A stretch of DNA of 64,000 bases from Polychytrium aggregatum (Eukaryota > Chytridiomycota > Chytridiomycetes > Polychytriales): NCBI RefSeq assembly GCF_025602895.1, contig NW_026516206.1, positions 558,001 through 622,000 on the forward strand, read 5' to 3'. A model generated the notes under the pieces. It was not told the DNA's origin, did not search any database, and worked only from the letters and a program-made list of their open reading frames with translations. Within the stretch, counting starts at the first letter, position 1. Each line of letters starts with the position of its first letter. The translations under genes and the position numbers were made by a program. Of this stretch, positions 9,173 through 21,105 are shown in pieces.

Positions 9173-12100
9173 ATGACCTCCAAGGCCGATGATTACAATT
9201 CCACCGTCTTTGTTGGCAAGGCCGAACAGCTGAAGCAGGTCTGCGCCCACATCGAAGAGAAGGGCTTCATTCCCAAGGAGCTCGTCCAGAACGAGGTTAC
9301 CTGGTTCTACGGGTAAGCCTGGACTGTCTGTGTGTCGCCGATCACACCCTGATCCGCACCCTGATCGATGATTGATTGTGCATCACGCTTTGCGGCTTAC
9401 TGCATGCGAATACCGGCGCTTCCATGCCGGCAGCGGCTGCTACTGCTACTGTTGCTGCAGCTTGCCCTCGTCATTGCATTGCGCCCCAGCCATGTTTGAC
9501 CGGCCTGGCCCTGGACTGGCGTGGTCTGGTCTGGTCGCCTCCCCCAATCATCGGGTCTGTCGAGCTCCATCCTGACGTTTGATCTCTGGTTTCCGACTCT
9601 ATCTGTCACCCAACAGCAACCTCGGTATCGACGACATGTACTTCTCCGGCGAGACTGTCGAGACTGTCGCCCAGCACATCATGGCCCTCTACGGCTCCAA
9701 GCTCTTGGCCTACATCAAGAACGACACCGTTCTCGACATCAACCTGGTCCGCGAGACCGACGACGGCGCCGTCTACATCCACACCTCCAGCCCCGGTGTC
9801 TCCAACCTGACTGGCCCCCAGCACGAAGCCCGCATCGACTCCAAGTTCCTGGACCAGAGCGCCACCAGCCACACTGCCTTCCGCCTCGAGACCTACCGCT
9901 CCTCAGGCACGGTCTCGTCGTCGTTTGCCACCCAGCTCCGCACCTACTTTGTGCGCAAGTGCCATTTTGTCAAGGACGACCCCACCCCCGAGGAGTTCAC
10001 CGACATCCGCAAGATCTCGGACGTCACCTTCCTCGAGAAGGCCACCGAGAACACCCTCGTGACCTACTCCAAGATCATCAAGGAGGTCCTCAACCGCCAC
10101 GGCCCTGTCATTGAGATGTTTGATGTCCCCAACAGCCGCGAGAAGCGTGTCGTGATCGGCTACCGCCAAAAGACCACCCAGTCGTTCTTCTCGGCCCTGT
10201 CGGATCTCTACCACTACTACGATCTCTACTCGACCCGCAAGTACGTCGAGCAGTTCTCCAACGGCGTCACCGTCATGTCGCTGTACCTCAACCAGCTGCC
10301 CAACAGCAAGGCGCCCCCGATCGAGAGCTCCGTCTTCCAGGTCATCAAGGAGGCCAGTTTGATCTACTGCATTCCCACCGCTCCCCTCCGCCTCTTCTTC
10401 CAGACCGGCCAGCTCAGCGTCCAGGAGGCCATGTACGGCCAAGTCGGATGGATCTTTGCCCAGCACTTCCTCAACCGCCTCGGCAACGAGTACGCTGCCC
10501 TGTCCTCGATCCTGGACCTGCAGAACTCTGCCCACGTCGAGGTCCTCACCAAGATGAAGAAGCGTCTCCGCTCCGACACCTTCACCCGCGAGTACATCCT
10601 CGACATCATCAAGCTCTACCCCGAGCTCATCAAGGCCTGCTACGTCAACTTTGCCATGACTCACTACATCAACCCCGCCAAGAACACCCTCAACCCCTCC
10701 ATCTCGTACCAGCGCCTGCAGAGCGTCCCTGCCCTCTCGGAGGAGGCCCTCCTCGAGAAGATCCGCAAGACCGTCACCAACAACCACGAGTACATGATCT
10801 TCGAGTCGTACGTGGCCTTCAACAAGCACGTCCTCAAGACCAACTTTTACCAGCCCACCAAGGTTGCCCTGTCCTTCCGCCTGGACCCCTCGTTCTTGCC
10901 GAGCCTCGAGTACCCCATCAAGCCCTTTGCCCTCTTCCTGGTGATTGGCAGCGAGTTCCGCGGCTTCCACATCCGCTTCCGCGACATTGCCCGCGGCGGC
11001 ATCCGCATCGTCCGCTCCCGCAACAAGGAGAACTACAGTATCAACCTGCGCTCGCTCGTCGACGAGAACTACGGTCTTGCCTCGACCCAGCAGCGCAAGA
11101 ACAAGGATATCCCCGAAGGCGGCTCCAAGGGCACCATCCTGCTGGACATTAACCAGCAGGACAAGCCCCGAGAGGCCTTTGAAAAGTACGTTGACTCGAT
11201 CCTCGATCTCCTCATCCCCGGCCAGTCGCCCGGCATCAAGGAGAAGATCATTGACCTGTACGGCAAGAACGAGATCCTCTTCTTTGGCCCCGACGAAGGC
11301 ACTGCCGACTACATGGACTGGGCCTCCCAGCACGCCCGCAAGCGCGGCGCCTCTTTCTGGAAGGCCTTCACCACCGGCAAGAGCCAGTCGATCGGCGGTA
11401 TCCCCCACGACACCTTTGGCATGACCACGCGCTCCGTCCACCAGTACGTCCTCGGCATCTACCGCAAGAAGGGCCTCAAGGAGGAGGAGATCCGCAAGCT
11501 CCAGACTGGCGGCCCCGACGGCGATCTCGGCTCCAACGAAATCAAGATCTCCAAGGACAAGACCATCGCCATTGTCGATGGCAGCGGTGTCCTCTACGAC
11601 ACCGACGGTATCCACCGCGAGGAGCTCCTGCGCCTGGCCTCGAAGCGCCAGATGATCAGCCACTTTGACGTCAGCAAGCTGTCGCCCAAGGGCTTCCGCG
11701 TCCTGGTTGACGAGACCAACGTCAAGCTGCCCGACGGCACCATCGTCGAGAGCGGCTTCAAGTTCCGCAACGAGTTCCACCTGCACCCCCTTGCCGGCGC
11801 CGACATCTTTGTCCCGTGCGGTGGCCGCCCCGAGTCCGTCGACCTCAACAACATCAACGCCCTCTTTGACGAGAACGGCAGCGCCCGCTTCAAGTACGTT
11901 GTCGAGGGCGCCAACCTGTTCTTCACCCAGGAGGCCCGTGTCCGCCTCGAGAACGCCGGCGTCGTTGTCTTCAAGGATGCCTCGGCCAACAAGGGTGGCG
12001 TCACTTCGTCCTCGCTCGAGGTCCTGGCCGCTCTGTCCTTCAGCGACGACGAGTTCAAGCAGCACATGCAAGTCCTGGACGGCGTCGCGCCGGCCTTCTA

Positions 12101-12633
12101 CACCCAGTACATCAAGGCCGTCCACCAGTTCATCGAGAACAATGCTGCCCTCGAGTTTGAGTGCCTGTGGAAGGAGAACCAGCGCACCAAGAAGCCCATC
12201 TCGATCCTGTCGGACGAGCTGTCGTTTGCGATCGTGCGTCTGAACGAGGAGCTGCAGCACACCACCCTGTGGGACAACGTCCCGCTCCGCCGCATTGTGC
12301 TCCAGGAGGCCTTCCCCAAGATCCTGATCGACACCCTGGGTCTCGATACCCTCATGAAGCGCGTCCCTGAGAGCTACGTCAAGGCCATCTTTGGCAGCTA
12401 CCTGGCCTCCCGATTCGGTAAGCATCGCGCATGTGGGTTTTGGGTTTTGGGTTTTGAGCACACTTGGATCCTGGGTATGCATGAGTGACAGCAACAGCAA
12501 TAGCGACTGACAACTGACCCATCTCCTGCCGCCTTGCTCCTCTGCTTCTCCAGTCTACAAGTACGGCATCGAGCCCAGCCAGTTTGCCTTCTTCGAGTTC
12601 ATGGCCCCCTACTTCTCCAAGATCGAGCAGTAA
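9173..12633 (+). CDS. GDH2: NAD-specific glutamate dehydrogenase, large (GDH2, ~115 kDa) type
   Basis: Three exons, 9173-9312, 9617-12417, 12554-12633, phases 2 and 1 closing; 1006 aa, normal for the fungal 115-kDa class. It oxidises glutamate to 2-oxoglutarate and ammonium with NAD+, feeding carbon from amino acids into the TCA cycle. Recognisable blocks include RDIARGGIRIVRSRN, PEGGSKGTILLDINQ, FFGPDEGTADYMDWASQHA, SIGGIPHDTFGMTTRSVHQYV, VPCGGRPESVD, YVVEGANLFFTQEAR and NKGGVTSSSLEVLAAL (dinucleotide-binding and catalytic parts of the family). Codon use is strongly biased to C/G third positions, as expected of a highly expressed gene; this creates an 865-codon open frame on the opposite strand, which I treat as a shadow. 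The ATG at 9173 follows a long pyrimidine-rich leader. Confidence 0.96.
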
Positions 12634-12980
12634 ACGCAGCGCACACCCTCTTTCTCTTTCTCGCTTTCTGATTTTGCACGTCTCCTGCTCGCACCTCTTT
12701 GAGCGAATGAAACGTGGCACTCTGTTTTCATAACCGATAGCCGCGCTCTTTTTCTGGATCCTTCAATACACACACACTACTCATCTAAAGACCCAGCGAG
12801 ATCTACCAGAGGAATAGAGGGATCACCCCGGAGTTGTCCCCCCCCCACGCCGGGAAAGGATGCGCCTCCCGCCTGTGCGCACCTCTGGTCCTGCCATGCC
12901 GGACAGGTGGTCGTCCCCGTGACGGACCCAGCAGGCCAGAGCAGGACAGGACCGCAACGAGCAGGACATGGCATCGGCCA

Positions 12981-13032
12981 GCAGGACAGCAGGACAGCAG
13001 GACAGCAGGACAGCAGGACAGCAGGACAGCAG
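12981..13032. repeat. 8-bp minisatellite (GCAGGACA)n
   Basis: About six and a half perfect tandem copies in the GDH2 3' flank. Confidence 0.9.
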
Positions 13033-13500
13033 AATGGAGTCAAAGGGCGTCGCCGATTGCCCTATCTGCCTGTTCATTCTGCCACGCTCCTTCTGTCCCT
13101 CGCTCTCTGTGCATCGGACATGTTGCCAGCATGCACGGCGCCCCAAGCACAAGCTGCACATCGCCAGCCCCGCACAGCAAAGGCCGCAGCGCGCAAACGC
13201 AAGAGCCTTTGCCCCTCTGGCCTCCACCCGGCCACGCTCTGGCTGGCCTCAGCCGCCCTGTGTCGCGGCCTTGCCTCTTCGTGCTCGCACCAGCGCCCTG
13301 CTTGCCCAAGGGCCGTGCGACCGACCTCGAAGGAAACTCTAATATTCTCAGAGTCGTGAAGGCGTCCTGAAAGTGTCTTGGTGCCCTTTGACGGCCGGTC
13401 TATATATACGCCTCGGGTCTTCCTGATGCCGCCGCGGCCTGCGATCGCCTCTGCTCGAAACGATCTCTGCTCGAAACGATCTCTGTCCATCGGCCGTGCC

Positions 13501-13554
13501 CGACCCCGTCTCGACCCCGTCTCGACCCCGTCTCGACCCCGTCTCGACCCCGTT
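13501..13554. repeat. 11-bp minisatellite (CGACCCCGTCT)n
   Basis: Five tandem copies, preceded at 13453-13484 by a 16-bp direct duplication. Confidence 0.9.
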
Positions 13555-13786
13555 CCGCCTGCTTGCCGTGGGGAGGAAAAGTCTCGCGCACCAACTCCAG
13601 CCCCCTCGACGCCGCTATCTGTCGCCATCCGCCCTTCCTCTTGGGTGACGTTCCCGCAATTCAGGTGGCCGCCGGTCTCGGATATTGCGGCTGTCAGCTG
13701 AGACACACACCCCGCCGATCGTCGTTTGGGCAAGCCGGGAATCGCCTTCCCTCCCTTTCCGTGCCCCGTCCCCGCTTCCCTCTCCC

Positions 13787-13792
13787 TATATA
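13787..13792 (+). promoter_or_regulatory. Probable TATA box
   Basis: TATATA 170 bp upstream of the start codon at 13962, in otherwise GC-rich DNA. Confidence 0.5.
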
Positions 13793-13961
13793 GCCGCCTC
13801 GAGCAGCCCGGGGAGCCTTGAAGACCGGCCCTGCTCTTTCTTTCCTCATCGGACCCAACACCCGTCTCCTGTTGTGTCTCCCGGACACCTCGCGGTCATC
13901 GACGAATATCAGACCCGCCAAGCTTTTCCACCTTTCCACCTTTCCATCTTTCCACTCTGCA

Positions 13962-15320
13962 ATGAGCTCTTCCAAGTTCCTCCAGCCTTTGCTGTACGCC
14001 CTCCTGGCGTCGTCCGCGGCCGTCCAGGCCCTCCCCAACACCTTCCCCATCTGGAAAACAAACGGCACCACCAGCTGCGACTCGGCCGTCCAGAGCTTTC
14101 TCGATGCCAAGTGGCAGACCTGCGAGTACCCATCCACGACTGATGGCGGCGACATATACCTCGAGCTCGACGTGCCCATGAACAAGGAATGCTCGGGTGA
14201 GTCGTCGTCGGTGCTTGCTTTCTGCTGCTGCTACCCAGCCCGGTTCCTCGGGTGTCAGGGTCCATTGGTTTCGAGCAGCCCAGTCCCCGCCGATCATCGT
14301 TACCTTCGCGGCTGGCAGCAAACCACAGCGGGCCTGTTGCTGCTTTCAAACCCGTCGGCCCCATTCCCAGGCCCAGGCTTTCGACCATGCCGGGTGCCTG
14401 TCCCGTGTGTCGTCTATCCGTGTCATGCGTCCTCGCCACATTCGCTGCAACCGCTCACCCGCTCTCCCCTCCTTCCTGCATGCTGCTATTCAGACTATGC
14501 CTGTGCAAACGTCGGCCCCCAGTTCAAGACCCAGATCCAGTCGGCCTGCGGCGACACCGAGATTCTGCTGCTGTCAGATAGCAGCGGCAACTCCAAGAAC
14601 TTCAACATCTCGCAGATTCGCTTTGATGTCACCACGGCTCTCCCAAGCCACAGGCCATACTGTCTCCGCGATATCGATACCGGAACGGTAAGATTCTCCC
14701 CCCCCCCTGTGTCCATGTTTACCGGGAAGGGGTAGTGACCATCGCCTAGCCCATATTCCAACCGCACTCATCGTATGCGTCGCCTCGACTAACCACCTCG
14801 CTTTGGCACCGTTGACCTGCAGAACTGCATCGCCAGGTTCCTGCGCGACTGGCGCGGCGTGACCAAGACCGCCGACAACTCGACAGACGACGGATTCCTC
14901 CAGTACCAGCTGGCATACTGCACCCAGTGCGCCCGCGACCTCTACTTTTACTCGCTCAACAACAGCACCGACAGCAACGCTGACACATCCTTCAGGATCG
15001 CCGAGACCGTGCTCTTCACCTTCAACATCACCAACACCAACAACTCCTTGGTGACCTTTTGCGGGCCCGATTTCGTTGCCGTTCCCCCGGACACCCAAGA
15101 CAACCCGCCGATGCAAATCACTGACCGCCTGCAGGACGTCACTCCCGTCATGGTGACCCTCAGAAATGGCACCGCCACCCAGGTCAATCCCAATTTTGAG
15201 GTCTACTTTGAGTTCCCGTCCGCCTGGGTCTTCCCAGCCATCATTGCCGGCACCAGTGTTGGCGGTGTCTATGTCTTTATCTTTATCGTCTGGATTGCCA
15301 GCCGGGTTAGCTACGGCTAA
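13962..15320 (+). CDS. Predicted secreted/type I membrane glycoprotein, unknown function
   Basis: Three exons, 13962-14196, 14494-14687, 14823-15320, all phases closing; 308 aa. N-terminus MSSSKFLQPLLYALLASSAAVQA is a signal peptide (cleavage near AVQA). The ectodomain has scattered cysteines (about ten) and many N-x-S/T sites (for example NGTT, NNST, NITN, NGTA). Near the C-terminus is one membrane helix (VFPAIIAGTSVGGVYVFIFI) with a very short basic tail ending SRVSYG. No family was recognised. The layout suggests a cell-surface or endomembrane receptor-like protein. It converges on the phosphodiesterase gene. Confidence 0.75.
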
Positions 15321-16117
15321 GCGCCTCCGACACCCGACCCAACCCAGCGAGCGCTGTTGTTGATCGATCTGCTCGCTGGCTCCCCAGCTCTCTTTTGGCT
15401 CCTTGGCAGCCACTATGCGTCTTCCCTTGCCCCTTGCGTCGGTTTCTATATTCCCCTTTCTCGTCCCTCTCCTCCCTTCGTGGGTCACCCTGCGTTCTTG
15501 GTCTGTGGCTGCTCTTGCTCTCGCCATTACCGCCGATTGCCTATCAGTTTCGTCGGGGTTCTGTTCCCCGATTCCGTTGCATCACATTCTCACCGGCATT
15601 GGCGACTTTTGAACCTCGCCCCTTTCTGATATGGTGTGTGGCCAAAGGCGCTTTGTCGCCTCTAATGTGGCATTGTTCCCGACCAGCTCTGGGCATTGTT
15701 CTCGACCAGCTTATGTGGGCTTGGGGGTCGTCCTGGCTTGGGTCGTCCCGCCTCCCTTCCTGATCTCGACCATAGTCTGATCCAACCGTAGACCTAATAT
15801 ATTTCCCAAGCCCGAGCCCCAAACCAACTCTGACCAAACGTCTCCCCCCGCCTCCCCCCTTCCTCTCCGTTCACATTCCAGAGCTTATTCGGCGGAGCCT
15901 GGGGGCTATGAACATGAACATGAACATGGGCATGAGCATGAGCATGGACATGAGCACGAACGTGTGTCAGCATGCGCCAGCATCAGCATGCCCCGCTCAC
16001 AGCCATCGGGCCCATACAGTTGATATGTAGTTCCATCGTGTTCGTTCGTTCCATCCCTTCTCCGCCTCCGTCTGCCAGGACCGCCTCTCGCCACCGCATT
16101 CGCATTCACATTCGCAT
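15321..16117. other. Convergent intergenic region
   Basis: 3' flanks of two convergent genes. Contains a 6-bp imperfect repeat (AACATG/AGCATG) at about 15908-15960. No gene seen. Confidence 0.5.
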
Positions 16118-16758
16118 TCATGACCCAAGCGGAAACTCAGCCACCAGAGCCCAGTCCTTGATTTCGCCCTCCATCGACCATATCTGGACGCTCGAGATCT
16201 CAAACTCGATGCCGACGACTGTGCTCTGGCGCTTGATCTCGTCGGCCACACGCTGCTTGACAGAGTGCTCGAGGTCGCCGTATACCAGGGACAGGTGTGG
16301 CCAGTATTCCGGTGCCCCGATCTGGCCAAAGCCCTCGCGGGCTGCCTCGTTGAGCCGAACCAGAGCGTCGCTTGGCCCGGGCACCGCCATGACGCACTGG
16401 AAGAACATGTCCTTGATGGCGATTGCCTCGAGCTTGACCCGGAACGGAGGAACGGCCTTGGCTACCTGTGCTGTCAGATCACGCACTCGCTCGGGCTTGG
16501 AGGCGATCCCGCCAAGCAGGGTGATGTGGGGCGACCACTGATGGTGTTTGAGATGGGTGGGTGACGAGAAAAAAAAAATGAGCGGTGGACGGCGGAAACG
16601 GTGCACCATTGGATCGAACGGCTGGGACTCACCAGCGGGGTGTCGAGCTCTCTGGAATAGTGGCCGATGATCGACCCCAGCCGGGCGGCAATGGCAGGGT
16701 CGCTGGGGACGAGCCACAGCGAGTAGGCCTTGAGATCGGTGCGCTCATAGTACGACAT
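16118..16758 (-). CDS. CPD1: 2H-type cyclic nucleotide phosphodiesterase (Cpd1-like)
   Basis: Two exons, 16758-16633 and 16537-16118, phase 0 junction; 181 aa. It contains SLWLVP at the start and the two H-x-T/S-x motifs of the 2H phosphoesterase fold: PHITLLGG (His about residue 46) and PHLSLVYGD (His about 123). The ending DWALVAEFPL also fits the plant/fungal cyclic phosphodiesterase family. These enzymes open ADP-ribose 1'',2''-cyclic phosphate or 2',3'-cyclic nucleotides, a clean-up step after tRNA splicing. The length is slightly under that of yeast Cpd1 (239 aa) and close to the plant enzymes. No targeting signal is seen. Confidence 0.9.
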
Positions 16759-17211
16759 GGCTGGGGCGAGAGAGCAGCAGCAGTAGGGTGGGGTGTTAGA
16801 CCGGGACTGGATCGGATCGGCGGCTCGAGGGAAGCTGGGCCGATGGTTGATGGGAGGAAGAGGCTGGTGCAAGTCCCTGGCCAAGAGCCGCAGCCGCCGC
16901 GTCGCTCCAGGGCGTCAATCATGCCTTGGTGCCTCCAAGCAGCCCTCGATTCTGCCCCCTCGCCCCGCTCCCACAGTCGTCTCGGAGACAGCGGCAATCA
17001 CAACTGCTTGGCCCCGCAATCGACGTCCGTCGCTGCCCCTGCTATAGCCTGAGTCTCACTTGTCCTCGCCCCGCTCCCGCTAGCACTGCGATTTGCTCTC
17101 TCGCCGCCAGAAGCCTCTCGCCAGCAGACCTCTGATATCACCACTACCAGATACTTGCACCGACCAGCGCGGTCGTCGATATATTCTCCTGACTTCCTTT
17201 GATACCTGGCT

Positions 17212-20200
17212 ATGGCAGAACAGGAGCTCCGGAGCTCGCAGGCCGCCCTTGATAAGGTACCGCTCCGCGCTGCAGTTCGCATCTCTGGCATAGGCATCCG
17301 CTCGACGCGAACCTTGATCTCTCCCACACTGTGACGCTGGGCCGACTGCGACAGGGCGAGGAACGAGTGGATGCGGCGAGGAACGAGTGGATGCGGCGCC
17401 GAACGAGTGGATGTGGCATCGAACGAGTGGCACACTCGTTTCCTCCCGCTTTTTTTTCTCCTTGACGGGCTCTATGCTCTGACGAGACCAACGGTGGCAT
17501 TTCCATTCAATGGCTTCTGGTTGTAGGCGCTCTCACGCGGTGGATCAAAGCAGGCACTGACGTCGAGCAAACGAGGGAGCAAAGCCTCGCTGCGGAATCT
17601 CGGTAAGCAGCGATTCCAGTCCCGGGAAATTACTGTGCCCGGATGGCTTGGACGGCCGCGCACCGATGCTGTTAGCCGAGACATGACAAGACCGCCAGCA
17701 ATTCTCACGACCAAGCATCGCCGCACTATCCTGTCATCTCAACACCCACTCTTCCAGGAAGCAAGAGCCAAATCGGATCCAAGACCAACTTATCTCAACC
17801 CGCAGCTACAGCCGATCCCTCCAAAACTGGCACTGCCGAGCCGCCTGCAGAGAGCTGTGATGCCTCCGACAACAAGCCCGCAGATTCCCAGGCCCCACCG
17901 CCGTCCGAGGGAGCAGCTACTTCCGGCACACCTGGTGACGCCAAAGCCGCCGAGGCAGGCTCATCTGGAGGAGCAGGAACAGAGGCTCCGGATGCGAGTC
18001 AGCCCGAAGCCAGTGGCGAGCAGCCGTTGCCCGAGGACGAGCGACCTGGTACTCGCGGCTCCCTCGTAGATCTGGCCCGGATCGATGGTCTGGGCCAAAG
18101 CAACGACATGATATACGAAGACATCTCCGAGGCCGAGATCGCAGTCGATGACCAGGAGCAGGAGATGGAGGTGGTTGCCTCGGTCTCGCGCACCCTGGTC
18201 TCGCCGGCGCCCATGGACTACCAGGGCTTCACATTCATGAACGTCAACTACGAGCTGGATCCGGACACACCCCTCGTCGACTTGGTGACGCCTCTCTCGA
18301 GAGCCGACTCGATGCGGTCCTCTCCCGACGACGAAGCCCGAGCAGCATCTCCGCAGCGAACACAATCGCTGCAGGAGAACATCCCCATCATTCGCCCCAG
18401 CACCCCCACCGAAGACGCCGGCACCAGCGACGCCATCAAGGCTGTGGTCGGCGACGTCGTCATCCCAGAGCTTACCAAGGCCAACGAAATCATTCTGGAA
18501 GCTATCGACCGCGATGAGGTGATTTCGAACATCAAGGCTATCTTGGAGGTCAAGGAGAAGCTGCGGCTAAAGAACGAGGTTCTCCAGAATAAGCTCGCCG
18601 AGCACTTCAAGCGCAAGCGGGTACGAGGCCTGGCCGGCTGCATGTCTATACTTTGCTGGCCCGAGTCGTCGATTCCTGGTTCATCCAGTCTGCATGGAGC
18701 CTCAGCCCAAGCTTTTCACTTTGGCTCATCGATCCGCAGCATGACGGACTGCCGATGGCTTGGGAAGGACGGCGCTGCGCTGTGGATTCACTGAAGGGGA
18801 AGAGGGAGGATGACACAGCCGATGCTGGGTGAGTTCTTTGCAACTGACACTCCCGCTGTTGTGTCCAGAGCGACGACACCCGAGATACCGAGAAATCGGT
18901 GGCCGACCAAGAACAACGCTATGCAAACTGCATGGCTTCCCTCGTCGAGCTCCGCAAGGAGTACGAAAACATCAACACGAGCAACTCGCGCATCGTCAAC
19001 GACTACAAAATCAAACTCGAGGAGAGGCTGGGCGAGGCCGAGGCTCGGGCGAACGAGTTTGCTGGCTTCAAGCGCTCGACCGCCCTCAGCTCCGAGAACT
19101 CGCGCACGGGCAAGTCCATTCCGATCAAGGTGCTGGACCAGCTCGAGGCCACGGAGCAGCGCAAGGAGAGCGAGGTTGTTGCCGTTCGTCTGGAAAACAT
19201 CAAGCTGCGGAACAAGCTGCGCCGCCACGAACAGCTCTTGAGGCAGAAGGAGGAGCTGGCGGACGGGCTGCATCTGATCGACTTTGAACAACTCAAGATT
19301 GAGAACCAAACCTACAATGAGAAGATCGAGGAGCGCAACGAGGTCCGTGGGTTGAGAGGAAGTCGGCGGTCGAGGAATCGGCTTGCCGGGAGAGGAGCGA
19401 GAGCAGCGAGAGCAGCGAGCAAGAGTCCGAGCGAGTGTGAATGCGATTTGCGGTCGCTGGCTGGCACAGATGAATGCGGGTGTTTGCGAGTACTACCACT
19501 TGGGGGGGCCATCGGTGCTGACCCACGCCCCAAGAGCGGATCGGGATCCTCGCAGCTTCCGGATGTATCTGACAGCCACGCCAATCGATTTGTGCGTCGG
19601 GGTGGCATTGCAGGAGTTGCTCAAGCTGCGCAAGAAGATCACCAACATTGTCCAGGTGCTGACACATGTCAAGGAGAAGCTACAGTTTGTCCAGGTTGTA
19701 ATCGCTGCCGCAGATTGCTGTTTCAGTGCTGGGAAGGAGAGAGGGAAGGGGGAGGAGGGTGAAGGTCAGCGAGCCGGATGGCCTTGATCCACAGATCATT
19801 GTACTTGCTGGGTGTTTTGCACAGTCTTTGGCTGTTCCAGCAGCCCTGGCTGATGGTGCTGCCGATCGTTCATTGCGCGCGACTGCTTGCCCTTGTGCAG
19901 TGTTCCCTGGCATCGAGATGTCGCTCGATTCGCCGTGGGACGGTCCTCGGAGCCATGATCGCTGTCCTTGACTTTCGGGGACCGATCGAGATCCCGGCTG
20001 CATGGCCAAAAGCTGGTCCCCTGCGGTCACCACTGTCACTGCTGTCACTGCTGTCACTGCTGTCACTGCTGTCACTGCTGTCAAGGCCCCCACGTTTGAT
20101 CGCTCCTGGATCACACCCGCCCTCGACTGTCTCCTTCACAATCAACTGACCTCGATCTGCCTGTTTGATGCGTTTCTTCTCTCCTCGGTAATCAATCCTG

Positions 20201-21105
20201 CAGGGTGAAAACAGTGAGCTCAAGAAACAGCTGCGCCGGCTGGACGATGAGGTCTCGACCGAGCGGGACTGCCTGCCAACCGCCAAGCAGGAGCGAGACG
20301 GCCTGCGTTCCGAGAACCTGTCGCTGCGCCAGCACAACGGACTGCTGGGCAATGTCCCGCTGCTGCGAGACTTTGAGGGCAAAGTGGTGAGTCAGTCACC
20401 CCATCCCTGATGGGCGCCAGAATGGGAGCGGACCAGGACGGGAACGGAGGATTGGGCCGAGAGCGAATGGGCTTGGTCGAGGACAGGCACTGTTCGTTGT
20501 TCGCTGTTTGTCGTTCGCTCGTCGTTCTGGGGCCAGATCGGGCTGGCTCGGGTCGGGCTTGGAAGGAAGGAAGGACGAGTGTTTGTGTGCAGTTGGTGGA
20601 TCCGATGCATTCGAGATCGCCCGATGCACTCGTTTCCACGGGCGCGCTCTTGACCTTGCATCCAGCGGGAGGAGTTGGTGCGATATTTGGGCAGCACCGT
20701 AGTTTCCATGTTTGCTGCCGGGGGTTACTTTGACGACCTGGCGTGCCTCATAACGGGCAGCGGGCAGCCTGGTGATGTTGTGAATCCAGGCCATATTGAT
20801 TTTGAGGCGGTGTGTGGCGCCTTGGGGGAGGACGATGTTGATGAGGGCCGATCAGGTACGAGGCCTGGGCAAGCCAGGTTGAGCCAAAGCCAACCCACAA
20901 CGAGCCACTGACAGTCCGCGATTTCGTTTTGGCCTCTGTCCTGGCTGCTTTTTGGGTTTGTGTTGTGCACATTCCTCCTCGTTAGGACGAGACAGAAGGG
21001 CTGAAGAACAAGATTGCCGAGCTTCGGTCGCAGCATGCCGAGCTGTCGGCAGAGATCCTGGTCGTCAAGCGCAAGATCCAGCGGGCACAGATGACGGCCT
21101 TGTAG
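17212..21105 (+). CDS. DUF4201 coiled-coil axonemal protein (CFAP184/CCDC96-like)
   Basis: Six exons: 17212-17256, 17676-18620, 18869-19342, 19614-19694, 20204-20386, 20986-21105; every junction is phase 0; 615 aa. The first ~180 residues are low-complexity and acidic. The remainder is almost continuous coiled coil with the DUF4201 hallmark LADGLHLIDFEQLKIEN followed by EKIEERNEELLKLRKK, VQVLTHVKEKLQFVQ and HNGLLGNVPLLRDFE. Members (CCDC96, CCDC113) are components of motile-cilium axonemes, so the gene implies a flagellated zoospore. Exon 1 (MAEQELRSSQAALDK) is inferred from the lack of an ATG at the start of exon 2 and from a good donor/acceptor pair. Introns 1 and 4 hold minisatellites. CCDC113 is the main alternative identity; the acidic N-terminus favours CCDC96. 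Confidence 0.8.
17361..17430. repeat. 20-bp minisatellite in CFAP184 intron 1
   Basis: Three and a half copies of a unit starting GAACGAGTGGATG, inside the first intron. Confidence 0.85.
20028..20084. repeat. 9-bp minisatellite (GCTGTCACT)n in CFAP184 intron 4
   Basis: About six tandem copies within the long fourth intron (19695-20203). Confidence 0.85.

Larger units (their letters stand above)
12634..13961. other. Intergenic region with two minisatellites and TATA-like boxes
   Basis: Contains the GDH2 3' UTR, an 8-bp and an 11-bp minisatellite, a TATATATA near 13398-13406 and a TATATA at 13787-13792. The latter is placed 170 bp before the next start codon. No gene recognised. Confidence 0.5.

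Noticed and set aside
9903-12500. 865-codon open frame antisense to NAD-GDH
   Set aside because: It mirrors a highly biased coding frame (C/G third positions remove antisense stops). The translation is a monotone of Val, Leu, Asp, Gly and Glu and matches no family.
12981-13032. CRISPR-like direct repeats
   Set aside because: Units of 6-20 bp stand head to tail with no unique spacers; they are minisatellites, and the source is a eukaryote.
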